Of a stretch of DNA of 64,000 nt, positions 51,785 through 64,000 are shown in pieces. The stretch's first letter is position 1; each line of letters starts with the position of its first letter. The stretch comes from Diplosphaera chodatii. Taxonomy: Eukaryota; Chlorophyta; Trebouxiophyceae; Prasiolales; Stichococcaceae. The translations under genes and the position numbers were made by a program. The notes beneath the pieces are model-generated. The model made no database searches. It was not told the origin of the DNA and was given only the letters and a program-made list of their open reading frames with translations. The stretch is taken from the NCBI GenBank assembly GCA_032358165.1, contig JAALGY010000054.1, forward strand, positions 2,418,001 through 2,482,000, in the 5' to 3' direction.

Positions 51785-54700
51785 CTAGCCGGGCACCTCC
51801 TCGAGGGGTCTCCATAAACCCCAAGACCCTACCTCGACCGGCGGGCCCAGGTCGCCCACGCCCAGCGGCCCGGTCGTCTCCTCCTCGCGCAGCGCCTCCT
51901 TGAAGTTGGCCGCATCATTCTCCTCCACGGAGATGCCCACCAGCTGCATATGTGCAAAGCAGCGCACCATCAGATTACAGGGTCTTCACCTTGCTGGCTC
52001 CACAGGAGCAACATCTCCTTGTTGCCTTTCGTTTGAGGGTTGCGTTGCTATATAGCTGTCTGCCTGCATGCAGCCATCCTGAAGTCGCCACTCCCCATGC
52101 TGGTCACGACATGGACACAACTGCGCACTGTCAGGAGAAACTCCTGCCAACTCAGCCATGTCGCGATGTCAAGTCGGTGCACAGGCCAGCTGGCACAGGC
52201 CGCATGCTACAGGGGAGGGTTGCCCACCTTCTCGCCGTCAGGGCGGATGCCGTTGCCCTTGTCTGCGACGCAGCGCATCACACGCGCATGGCCGCCCTTG
52301 TCGCCCGACCGCCCGGACTTGATGGTGCGGAACAGCGTCGCCATCACCGGCAGCACAGCGCCTGCAGCCAGAACAGGCATGCCGGGTCAACGACTGGGTG
52401 CCCTTGCATGCAGTGGTCATGGTGCAATCACTGCCACCACCTGCAAGTATGCTTGCCATGGCCGTTGCCAGCAACATGCCAACGCATTTGCTGATGCATG
52501 CGAGTGCACATATCCTGCCCAGTGCGACTGCAGCAGCAGCAACATCGGAAGCCATGCCCTGAGGCAGGCAGAATACGCACCAGAGATCATGTCCACTTGC
52601 TGGATGCGACCGCCATCCTGGCAGGAAACGCCCACCCGTCGCCTGCACCACAGCAATGACACACTTGCACACCTGTACTCTGCCCGCAAGGATTCACACA
52701 TGCTATTGATACGAGCATGAGGCGGGTCTGTGTGCAGCTGCATCACCCATGGGGAAGCACAGTGCAGCTGCTCCGGTACGCCTGGGTGCTCACCTGCTGC
52801 ACACGTTGCCATGGATGCACCCCGTCTTCAGGAAGTTGAACCTGCAGGCAAGGGATTCAGGGTCAAAACACGAGTGTTGTGCCAACATCCGTCCAGCCTG
52901 AGAGCACTGTAAGTACACATGATTGTTGTGCTGCCACTGTGATGTGGCATTCATGTGAAATGTTTGGCTCACCAGAATTCCCAGTGCCCCTTCGCAACCT
53001 CATCGCTCACACGCTTGTGGTGGTTGCGCAGGTCGTGCTGCAGGGTGCAGACACGTAGGGCGCTCTGGAAACCTGACAGCTCAAGCGTGGGACAGCGCAG
53101 CCTGCCTGCCCTCAGACACGCTGAGCCAGCACAGGGTCTGGCGGAGCACGCTTCATGTGAACATCATGCAGCAAAGCTCACCCTCAACCACCCATCAGGT
53201 GGTGTCACGACGTGCAGCAACACATGACAGGCAAAGAGAGGACAGCGCTGGCCCAGGTGCAGGGCGTCTCACCAGGAACAGCGGGCTGTTGTCCACCTTG
53301 TTGGGGCGCTGGATGCGGAGCCGGTCCACCTTCTGCCTGTTGGTCACCTGCCGGTCAGCAGCACCGAAGCCTTTCAGCGCGTCGATGCCTGGGGACGGCA
53401 GCAAGCTCTGGAGGGCACATGGTGATGCAGCATGGGGTGTGTGGCACCATCCGACGTGCGCCTGGATTGCGGACCACCTGGTTGCCGGCATGACGGTGGG
53501 ACTAGTGTTGCACGAGTCTAGGACCTGAAGACGCACCTTGGACGTGTCTGTGGCAAGGAGGATCAGCGGGTGCCCTGCAACGCACACATGGCATGGATGG
53601 CTGACATGTCATGCACTGCACGGTAGCACACTTCATCTGCGAGGCGTCACAGTGCAAGGGCAGCCCTCTGCACATGAGCTCTAGTGCTGCTGACCCGCAA
53701 CACCCAGTTGATGTACAGCAATGCGGCTGCCACGCAAACACCAACAGCAAGCTGCCTGCCGACGGGGGTTGGCAGGGCAGCAACTGCATGAGTTGACGCG
53801 CAACTTGTTCGGTCGGAGCTCTAAACCTGAGCCCTTGGCACCTGTCTGGCCCTGGCCGGCCCTGCCCACACGACTGTCCACCCAAAACCCTGCTGCGCCC
53901 GACAGCGGCCGCCCCGCGTCAGTCAGCTCCTTGGCCGCCGCCTCGCGGTGTGCGAGCGCCGCCTCCCACGACATGCCGCGATCAGCGTTCAGCGTGATGT
54001 GGTACGTCTCAGCACCTGGCACGGATGATGACTACACCTGGGTGGCTGGTCAGACGCTTGACAGCCTGTGCCTACGCACTGAGTGGCTGGCGTCAGATGG
54101 GCAACACCCCTGTCTGACGCCCAACCACATGATGGCAGCTTCATTCACAGTCATGGTGCATAGCTGCAGGTGTGGCATGCACGAGGCTGTTGAAAGAAGC
54201 AGCCGCCACCTGAAAAGCGGTCGGTGTGGACCACGTCCTGGTGCACCAGCTCGATGCTGGTCATGCCCTTCAGGGACACGATGCCGTTGTCGAACTGACC
54301 CCGCGACTTGGCGGCCGTGATGACGGCGTCCAGCGTCGACGAGAAGTAGGCGAACAGGCATTCCTGCAGGATGATGAAGCGCAACATCTCGACAGCTGCT
54401 TGCTGCACTCGCCAGAAGTCACCGACCAACATGGGGTGACAAGCAGTGGTCAAGCACTGCTGAAGTAGACAGCCGTCAGGCGGCGAAAAGTAAAAAGGCG
54501 CACATGCACTGGCAGCGGGATGGACCCCACAACTGCACATCTCGCTGGAGACTGGACATCGGAAGATGCTTGCAGGTTGTCGATATGCTGGAGCTAGGAT
54601 CGTCAGAGGGCTCAAGACCCAGCGGCACCTGTGTGTCCAGCGGCATCCCCAGCAGCCGATTGAGGAAGCGTGGGATGTTGCGGTGCATGCTGGTCGGCGG

Positions 54701-57700
54701 CTTGAAGTCGCCCCTGCGGTTCATCGGATCAACAAGGCATCAACGGGCATCGACAGACATTTATGTTGCATGCGCGCCTGATGCACCCCGCCATGCCTAC
54801 AGAAGCTGCGTCAGGTACACTGCCCTGCAAAAGCAGCCAGCCTGCCTTGCAGCTTGCTCGCAGCCCGTGCATGCTGCATGACATGTTGCAGGCACCCACC
54901 GGCCGTCCTTCACCAGCAGCTCCATCTTCCAGCAGGCGTCACGCATGGCTGCGTAGAAGTGCTCGTCGGGGCGAGCCGGCGAGTACTGCCGCCTGCGCAC
55001 CACCTCTGGCTGGGCACCGGGCGCCGGCTTTAGGTTTTCTGGCAGCTCCGGAATCTGCAAGCCCCGTGATCAGAAATCAGTGTGAACAGATCCTGCTCAG
55101 CTTCCTGGTTTTGGTATCAGCTCCTGCTGTGCTGCTCCTTTGCAATGCTCCATGGGCAGCAGTACGGCCGAGGGCGCAGCTCGACTTGGCCGTTTGCTGT
55201 GTGCAAGGGCGCCAAACAGCAAACACAGGGCCAGCTTTGCAATCACACCTGCACGCCAGGCATGGCGCCGTCTGTCTCGCCGGCAAAGTCGTCATAGATG
55301 CGCTCCAGTGCGTCGCAGCCGTACTTGTTGTCGACATCGAACTCCTGTCAGATCACAAAGGGGGGGCCGTCAATGTTGCAGCGGTGACGAGTCCTTGGGA
55401 CCGTTTGGGACGGCACTTGCCGCACACCAGGGGGAAACCTTGGTGCCAGCCGGCTGCACCAGCGGCTGCTGACTGCGGAAACGCAGCGCTGCCAGAGGCC
55501 TACCTTCAGGTCGACGCCGGCGCCCAGTGCCCGCCGGTCTCCCTTCAGCAGGGCGCCCAGCGACTGCAGCCGCTTGGCGGCCGACGCCGCGAAGCGCGTC
55601 TCGCCTCCGCAGGTCGTCACCTGCAACATGCCCCGCAGTGCTCGGCGTTGCAGGTCATCACACGTGCACACCACACGGTTTTCATGATGCAACACACGAT
55701 CGCGGCCGTCTGTACCAGCGCTCAGTCACCCTGACTAAGCTGCTGGTGCAAGTTCTGTTGCAGCGTCAGCATATAACAGTGCGCCCTACTGTAAGTGTAC
55801 TTGTATCCTCACCAGGATACGGTAGACGGGCGCAGACTCCTGGTTGGAGCGGTGCGAGCGGCCGAACTGCTGGATGGCCTTGTCGGCTGACCATGGCAGC
55901 TCCAGGGTCAGGTGGCACCGCCGCCGCTTGTTGGGTACCCTGCAAAGGTGCCACATGCAGTACTTGCAGCCACTGACAGTGCCCGGAATTATTGTCGCCG
56001 TGACATCCATGCGTGTTGTGTAGCAATGTCCAGCGTCCAGCAATCAAGTGGCTGCCTATGGACATCAACAGCTGATGTTCAAGCACGAGACGCACCTCTT
56101 GTCCGCCTGCAGGGAGATGCCGGTGGACGCGGCCTCCGAGATGATAGCAATGAGCTTCTTGCCGTCCATGAACTGCTGCTTCTCGTCCAGGTTGACATCC
56201 TTCCGTGCCACCTGCAGGGCATGCAGCAAATTCGATGGAGAAACTCATGATATTGAGGCCTACGCTTGTCAAATTTAACCGCTGTTGCCTGTCGTAGTGG
56301 TCAACAGGCTGTCATGTGCCTGCATATCATGCAATCAAGGTGACATACGCTCACTCATTGGTAAGCTCACAGCAGCACAGTGCGGCACCGACTTGATAGT
56401 TTTCACTGATGCTCATGAACAGTGAATGCCAGCTGGCAGCCCACCTTGGCGTTGCGCTGGCCGTAGGTGACCCGGCCGTCGGCATCGCGGGTGAGCATGC
56501 CGCCGCGCCCCGTCATCTCCGCGACAGCTCCCTCACCACCGAGCAGCTCCGTCAGCTGCACCATGTGTTGGCGGATGTTTTTGCGTGATTGCAGGTGATC
56601 TCAGTAACACCACAGAACTGGGATGCGCATGGTGCAGATCTCTCACAATGCCAGGCACTACCCTCTGTTACATGCTGGGTGCTTGCATAGTTTAGTGCTC
56701 TAGATGGCGTGAGTATGGCAGAGCAGGCAGACGCAGAGATGGTGGCTGCACCTGGTCCAGCGGGTTTGCAGGGAGCTCCAGGCTCTCGACCAGCCGCAGC
56801 AGCAGCTTGCGCACCTGCCGCACAAATCCAGCAGGTTGGTACCTGGCCGATGCTGAAGAGCCGGAACACCTGCACACACAATGCTGACGTTTTTGTTCAC
56901 TCCACGCATGGAAGCGAAAGGAGCCGGACCTTGGCTATCTCGGGCTGGTAGGTGGCGCCGGTCTCAGCTGCACCATCGTCATCCGCATCCTGCGCCTCGC
57001 CTGCAGACATCAGCAGAGACTGGTTGTCATACAGGCCTTCACACTTCAAGGGCACTTGTCATGTTTGCATGCTGCAATCTGGCACGGCAGGTGCCTCGCG
57101 CCAGATTGCAGCGCACCTGCAAAGCCGTCAGAGTCGTCCTCGTCCTCAGCGTCCACCTCGCGGGCGTTGATGCCCAGTTCCTCGCCCACGCCATCCAGCG
57201 GCAGGGCCTGCGTGCCACCCAGTTGAGGCTTGGTGTTTGTGCACAAGTAAAGATGACATCAGACATACTTCAGGCTGCTGATGGGACTGAGTTGAAGATC
57301 AATGGCAGAGAAAGCCACTGAATGTTATGCCAGGCGCACAGCAGCAGTCAAGCTCACTGTCACTGCATGGCGGTAGCGTGCAGCGCCGCGAGTGCGGCCT
57401 GCAGTATCGCTGCGGTGGTTGCTGTTTGACGGGCCTGCGCCGCGACTGCCAGTCTGCAGCAGACATAATAATGGACATCATATATGTTGGAGTATGCTCA
57501 CAAGCCCACGGGAGCAAGACCATTGAGAGCAACTGCATGTGGGAGATCAGGAGGCAAATTAGCTGGTGGTGATTGGTGCATGCACAGGGGTGTCGTATGA
57601 GCACACGGATATATGCAGGAACCGCCTTGTAGGCTGCAGGAGATCCTCGAAGCACTGCAGGGTGTCCTCCCATATCCGTGCCACAAGACTATATGGAATG

Positions 57701-60700
57701 TAAGCTTCGCGCCCGTGTGCCGTCTGAAGCCGTCGGTGATGTACGCGCTGACCCTGACTTGAAGCGCCGCAGCGCATCCTCTGCCTCCTGCAGCCGCCGC
57801 TTTGCAGCCAGCACCCGCAGCTTCAGGCCGCCGGCGCCGCCGCTTGGGCCAGCGCCGTTGGGTGCGCTCGTGATGCGTGTCTGCATCATCAACTTACCCA
57901 ATCAAGCTCCATGGTGATACCTCAACAGTGATGTCTTAACATGTGGCCAATGTGAAGTATATCTAAGGAGACCAGCATTTGGGTACCGACCTGTCTGAGG
58001 GCACCAGTCTGCCTGGTGGACGGTCCCGCCGGCCATGAGTCGTTGTCTGAGTCATCGCCAGCCGCGCCATTGCCGGCAGCACCAGCGGGACCCGCTGCCG
58101 CTGCCTTTGCTGCAGTTGTGTCAGAGGCACGCCGCAGGCGCGGCCTGCTGCGGGTGCGCCTGCGGGGCGGTGCGGCCTCGTCCGCGTCAGACTCCTCGCC
58201 TGCTGTGGTGGCCGCGTCGCCGTCGTCCGACTGCATTGCCGGGTCGAACTCGGCGTCGCTGTCCTCCAGCTCCGACTTGCGTCGGCCCTGTAAGAAAAGT
58301 GGCTGCACAGCGTTAAGATGTGCATGGCTACCGTGATACATGCATGTAGGCCCCCAAGTGTGGCGGTGATGACCCCAAACCATGCAGCTGACTGCCGTCG
58401 TGCACACATCAACGCACGATGGCAACCACGGCACCATTTCGGTCAGAAGATGTACAACGTGCTCGAGTGGATCATGCGGTGCCAACCTGTTGGCGCCTGC
58501 CGACGACGGGCGACTGATCATCGTCATCGTTTGCCGCACCGCCCACGGAGCGCTGCCTGTTGGAGATGCGGGTCTCGGTCTCGGCGTCCGAGTCGTTGAG
58601 AACGCACACCTCGCGCCTCCGCTTGCTGCCTGATAAGCTGCGTGCTGGTGCTGCACCAGAACCATGACATGCAGTGTCAGCCGGGAAATCTCAGTTCAGG
58701 AGAACGGTTATGTTCAATATCTCTCAATCTGACATAGTAAGGCAGCACATGTCTGACCATGCTGATGCACCTGCGTCTGTCTGCGGCGGGGCTGCGGGCA
58801 TGGCCTCGTCCTCGCTGTCTGACAGCAGGCTGATGACCTCGGCGCCGGTGGAGGGGGTGGCGCCGGCTGTTGGCGCTGCTGGTGTTACCACACGCTCCTG
58901 CACACACAACATGCAGGCGTTTGGTGAGGTGAATCCACACACCTAGGATGCTGCAGGCTGTCGTCGTGGCGCTCGCTCCAAACCACCAAAACCACCTGCT
59001 TGACTCGAGGGCGAGCGGCGGCGCTCTTGGCTGGGCTGGTGACGGCACCGGCGTCCTCATCCTCGGAGTCTTCCAGCGCCACTGTGGTGGTGGCTGTCGC
59101 CCCGGTGGCGGCCCTGCAGCGGACGTCGCAAGCTGTGATGTACATGTGAGCCGTGCTGTGGGTGGCCTGTCCCTGGTGTCGATGCCATGAAGGGTGGCGA
59201 ATTTGAAGTCCAAGGTCGACATACTTGTAGGCCAAAAGGAATGTAATGCAATTCGTTGGTATGGCATGGTACCTGCTGCTGCGGACGCCGGGGCTGTCAA
59301 AGGTGGTGAGCGGCACGCCCGCCAGCTGCTCGGCCTTGTTGACGGCCTCCCTGGCACTCCGCAGGTCCTGCTCCAGGTCGGCCTGTGCGCGACATCGAGC
59401 ACAGCATGTCGTTGCAATGACTCAGCCAGCTGCAAACCCAACTGCATGCTAAGCCATACCTACTTGCCTGCTGTGACACATCTGCAGAATGTTTTCTGTC
59501 AGACAGCTCGCCAGGAGGGCAAACACATACGTCCATAGGGCTTGTAGACCACACGAGGCAAATGACTCGTCATTGTTAACGGCAAGCCCTCACCAGCTCC
59601 TGTGCACGGGCTTGCTGCCGCTCCTGCGCTGCCGCAGCGCGACGGCCGGCACCCGCCGCCTCATCGCGCGCCTCGACCTGCGCCCGGATGGCCTCCAGCG
59701 CCTCGTCCGACACGTCGGCCTCTGCTGTCAGATCCAGGAAGTTGCCTGTGCGGATCGCGGCTTCCCGCTGGGCCTGCATTAGGGTTACAGATGGACTCAG
59801 CCTTTGTCGGCGGCCGTCATGTTATCAGCCAAAAGTGGGTGCACTGCCCTACCTGCGCTCATAGTCAGTCAGATGAATAGCAATGTAAAACATCATGCTG
59901 TTCACCGAGCAACCAGCTACGTCGGGCAGCACATACCGCAAGGGACTGGTCCAGGTCCATCTCGCCAGTGATGACCGGCTCATCTCCCTCGTCATCGTCC
60001 TCGGCATTGGCTGCCCCCTGCGCCCCGCCGGCTGCCTCCACCTCCCTCTGCAGCACATGGACAGCATCGCAAGGCTGTCTCTGTGCGAGTCGTGACACAG
60101 AACCAATGTGCTGAGGGGCTGCAGGTTGCCTGAACAGATGACCAGCGCAAACAGGCTTGCTGAGTGCATAGCAGTAGCCGAAACCTAAGTGGGATGTTTG
60201 GCAATATGCGACGGCGGCCTGGCACAGGCATATCCACGGCCGCACCTGGCGTGCCTCGCGCTGCTCTGCACGCTCAACACGCTCGGCTTGGGCGGCCGCA
60301 CGCTGGGCGCGCTTTGCCCGCAGGTCCTTCGCCGCCAGCTCAGCGCTCTTGAGCCCCTGCCACTCCCGCACCACCTTGAACAGCTGCACATGAGCACAAA
60401 AGCTCCCAGATCAGCAATACATCAGACCCTCTGCATGCATCCGGCACATCGGACACAAACAATATGTGGGGTACATGAGGAGAAATGCAAGCTGCAATGT
60501 GAGACACTACAGAATGTCAGCATGAGGAGCATTCACATTGAAGAGCAGCTTGCGGCGTTCCCCTTGGTCCATGTCGGGCACCGCCTCAGGGAAGTGCTTG
60601 TTCAGGAGTTGGATGAGGATGACCTGCAATGCAGGCAGGTTGTAGTCTGTGTGGTGGCATCCGATGTGCTGGGTTTAGGGTGCCGAAGGCATGCTGCGAC

Positions 60701-63700
60701 TGGCCATGGGCTGCCCAGCATGTGGATGTTTGTGCCTGAGGCAACGCCTGTGCGGCAGAGCAGCAAGGTGCCGGAAAGGGTCGACTACACACAGGACATG
60801 GCACATGCACGGATCGATGCTGATCTGGGTCTGCAGTGCCTGCAATACCCAGGATCAAGAGGCACCTTGGGTGCGGAGATGAAGTCATCCATCTCGTCGC
60901 CGCCCACTGAGCGCATTGCCTCGGTGCTCGCCTCGCCCGTGGACTGCACGAGTCAGAGAAACCCTGAGATACGGAGCTCATTACCATGACTTCAGGTGAC
61001 ATGATGCCAGCAGCTGAACACTCCGTATCATAGGGAAAGTCCTGCAGCTTGACTTGCTTGAGGCACTCGATAGCCGCAAATTGCATGCAACATGGAGGGC
61101 CTCAGGTTGTGCGGATGTGTCACCTGCAGGCCGATGACGACGCACATGCCCTGATCGACTGCCTCCTGCGCCAGCCTGGCACACTCTGGCACCTGCAAAC
61201 AAGGGTGCGGCTTCAATGCACGACCACAGAGTAGCATGAGCACAGTATTGCAATTGGTGGTGCACATCTGTTGTTGTGCAGCAGGACTGGCCTGCTCTGT
61301 GCGTCAGCTTGACAGCGAGCAGAGTGGTCCACACCTTTGCGGCAATCAGCATCTGGCGGAAGAAGCGGCAGAAGGCCGCCCACATGAGGCGCATGAACAT
61401 GCGCTTGCAGCCGCCGTACTGCTGCAGCGTCTTCACGACCGAGAACAGCAGCGCCCACGCCTCAGTGGCCCGGTCATACATGACCCTGCATGACAGCATG
61501 AACATGACGGCACATCAGCCAATGGACCATCCAGTTGACAAAACCAACAGGCGGCTCTCAAGCAACTGCACGGAGGCTGTGCCAGTCTACCCCGAACTGC
61601 AGGCCGGAGTGCGGACCATGCTCGGGGCACTTCAGGGTGGAATGAGGGAGGCGCACTGGAACTGCGGGTCGATGTCGACCTTGGCAATGCTGAACTCGGC
61701 GCCCTTGTAGCTAAGCGCGCGGCTGAGGTAGGTGCCCGTAGACTTGAGGCCCATGGAGAACAGCTCCAGGGAGCCCAGCCCCGCCTTGGTCAGGTGGGTC
61801 ACCATCTCCACCTGCAGCAGCGAGTGAATTGATGTCCTTGCTGTCTATGTGAGCCTGAGCACACTTCGTGGGAACCTCAAAGGGCAGCACACTCAGCTCT
61901 GGCACCATGCAGCACAACACTACATCAGCAGCACGGCCACATGCGCACCATGTTCTTGTAGCCAAAGGTGCCCAGACGCGTCATGTACGCCAGGTTGTTG
62001 GGCTCTGATGCCCCCGTTGCTGATGAGTACAGCACGCGCGCCTGCAGCATGACAGCAAGGACATGGTGTGATGTCATTCGGTTAAAGACTGCGATCAAGA
62101 AGCGGCACAGGTGGATCGCTTGCTGGGATTGGCTGGGATCAGAGATAGGAAGCTGGAATCCGACTCACGTCTGGGAGCTCAGCCTGCAGCTGCTTGACCG
62201 CCAGGCCAGTAGCCGTCGGCTCGCCCCTGGCTGCCATCAAGTTCTTTGCCTTGTGGCACTCTGCATGTATCACACAGAAGCTCACATCTGCTGCCACTCT
62301 TGCTCGTCCAAATGTTGCTGCACAACCCGTACGGCGGCATCTTCAAGCAGCAGACTACCCCCAGGTTGACCAACGAAAGCAATGGCAACACAGCAGCCCA
62401 CCGTCGAGCACGATCATGCAGTCGCCGCCCTGGCCGCCGAGCCACTCCACGAACTGGTGCAGCCGGGAGCCGGGCACCACATCCATCTCGGGGTCCATCT
62501 GCTGCCTGTTGCGGCCGCGGGGCATGACCGCGCCCGCCTCCGTGGCAGCCGCCTGCAAGTGATGGGTGAATGCAGTACTGGGTGAAGACCTTGCCAACAG
62601 CCTGCTGCCAGGTTGAGACGGTGCCAGGGTGCAGATGCAGTCAGAAGCACGCCGCAGCTGCAGCAGCACAGGGCGCGGCAGCAGATGTTGACAGCATGTC
62701 ACATGGGGCGGAGGATCGCACCTCAGCGTCATATGCCGCCCGCTGATCCTTCTTGCTTGGCCGCTTTGACCCCGCAATGAGCAGCGAGTCTGTGTGATGG
62801 CAGTACAAATACTCTCACAGGTTTGCACACATGCGATGTGGATGGATGCCTGACAGCGCGCTATACAGGTACATGTGGAGTCCAGCAGGTGATAATGAGA
62901 GGGTTGCACGACTCACAGGTACAGAACATGACGCCATCGCCAAACTCCTTCTCGAGCTTGCCCTTGGGCAGCACGCTCTTGTTGTCCTGCATGCACACAC
63001 GTGAAGTTTGAGGTTGTGTTCTCCACAGCATGCACGCTGTGTAGCACGACGAAGGTGAACCCTGGCATGCATGTGCACCTGCCTTGCAAGCTCAATGTCA
63101 GGCATGCATCGGGCAGGCGACTGCAGGGTGGGACAGGGTCCACCTTGGGAAAGATGTCGATCTGTGCACGGACGTCCTGCAGGTCGCGCTTTGCATCCAG
63201 CCGCAGGTCGTTGGAGACGGAGATCCACAGCACGCGGCGGCCGCCCTGCGCCCAGTAGTCCTTGATGAGCGCCGCGATCTGGCGGCCCTTGCCCACGCCC
63301 GCGCCATCCCCCAGAAAGAAGCCCGCACGCGTGCCTGCAGATGAGCTGGCACCCTTTGAGCATGTGTGCGACATATGCGCTGGTGCAGACAGCAAACTCA
63401 CATGCGCAAACTTGAGGAAGGGCCTGGCAGCGTGTGCTTTGCTTTGGCGTGTTAAGCTCAGGAGCTGTTACACGCTCACCGTCTGGCAGGTATGGGCCAT
63501 GGAAGCGCTGGTTGGCGTACACGATGGTCTCGAGCTGCAGCGCCGACAGCTCGCCCCTCTTGATGCAGTCCTGCACAAACATGACAGGCGGATGTGTACC
63601 AGACACATGCCAGATGATGGCGATGTTGACACACGGCAGACACCTGTTGGAAGTTGAGACGTGTGTGCTGGATAAGCTAGCGCATCAGGAGGCATGCATG

Positions 63701-63859
63701 CATGCTGTGCGTGGCTACACGACGAGCGACATGTGTAGAAGCAAACTGCCCACCTGAAGGGCGTGCTTGTAGGTAACAGGCGGTGGGTCTACAGCTGCCA
63801 GGCTGAGCGTCTCCACCACGGGGTCAGGGTGGGCCTTGCCCTCGTTCAGCTTCTTGGGC
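51785..63859 (-). CDS. FGT1: FORGETTER1 / strawberry notch (SBNO) family helicase-like protein (5' part outside window)
   Basis: Nuclear SNF2-like DExD/H ATPase; in Arabidopsis FGT1 keeps chromatin open at heat-memory genes. More than 30 exons on the minus strand span 12 kb. N-lobe in order: [19 protein letters not shown] (63859-63754), [38 protein letters not shown] with Walker [42 protein letters not shown] as the DEAH-type box, [51 protein letters not shown] long charged linker follows (about 60383-57115). C-lobe: [64 protein letters not shown], then [75 protein letters not shown] and [15 protein letters not shown]. Last exon 51946-51785. The upstream exon lies right of 64000 or is not recognised. 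Confidence 0.92.
57115..60383 (-). other. Charged low-complexity linker between the two helicase lobes of the FGT1-like protein
   Basis: Exons near 60383-60246, 60046-59940, 59773-59597, 59380-59277, 59115-59006, 58899-58770, 58631-58491, 58288-57994, 57882-57750 and 57241-57116 encode a coiled-coil-like Arg/Glu/Ala segment ([20 protein letters not shown]) followed by many Ser/Asp/Glu clusters ([63 protein letters not shown]) and basic patches. This is the position where plant FGT1 has a PHD finger. I found no Cys4-His-Cys3 pattern here, though exons at 57250-57700 are not resolved. Confidence 0.65.
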
Positions 63860-64000
63860 CTGCCAATCAATAAAGCCAGGACATTGGTGGCTACAGCAGC
63901 AGCAGCAGCGACAGCAGCCAGCTCCAACTGCATGCGCTGGTCCAGCATGCAGCCAGAGAGACCTGCGCAACCTCAGTGCCACGCGATGCTACGGCCCGCA

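Overview
The window is nuclear DNA of a green alga (Chlorophyta, probably Trebouxiophyceae or a close relative). The evidence is GC-rich coding sequence, genes split into many short exons by GT-AG introns (donors mostly GTGAGN/GTGCGN/GTAAGN, acceptors TGCAG), plastid and mitochondrial targeting leaders, plant-type enzymes, and a short plant-type telomeric motif (TTTAGGG) inside an intron. There are no operons, bacterial ribosome sites, CRISPR arrays or intact mobile elements that I can see. Almost all supplied open frames are shadows or read through introns, so genes were rebuilt by joining conserved exons in phase; most models below keep frame across every junction.

Layout. 1-3613 (-): CYP97A-type carotenoid hydroxylase, C-terminus cut by the left edge. 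~4131-6804 (+): homogentisate solanesyltransferase (plastoquinone synthesis), divergent from the P450. 7675-9437 (-): secreted CAP/PR-1 protein. 10845-13131 (-): L-galactose dehydrogenase (ascorbate synthesis). 14052-17841 (-): secreted, probably GPI-anchored TroA-like solute-binding protein. 18206-19370 (+): cold-shock-domain glycine-rich RNA-binding protein. 19903-21113 (-): YjbQ/UPF0047 protein hidden in seven small exons. 21555-28134 (+): PRP4-type RS-domain kinase. 29939-32122 (+): CCT-domain regulator. 32.1-38.0 kb: poorly coding stretch holding one convincing small membrane protein gene (34567-35236) and open-frame fragments. 38056-40503 (+): uncharacterised DUF3598-like protein. 41757-42740 (-): intronless PPR-like organellar protein. 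43840-47138 (+): USP12/46-type (plant UBP3/4) deubiquitinase. 47758-49936 (-): EI24-type membrane protein. 50527-50886 (+): intronless thioredoxin. 51785 to beyond the right edge (-): FORGETTER1/strawberry notch helicase-like protein.

Functional themes. The first 18 kb groups plastid and antioxidant metabolism (xanthophylls, plastoquinone, ascorbate) with cell-surface proteins. The 18-32 kb block groups RNA and gene-expression functions (cold-shock protein, splicing kinase, CCT regulator). The right third holds a deubiquitinase, a thioredoxin and a chromatin-type helicase. Genes are arranged mostly as alternating divergent and convergent pairs. The most notable local structure is a tandem duplication of a 5' splice site in the PRP4 kinase gene, in which each 15-bp unit would preserve the reading frame.
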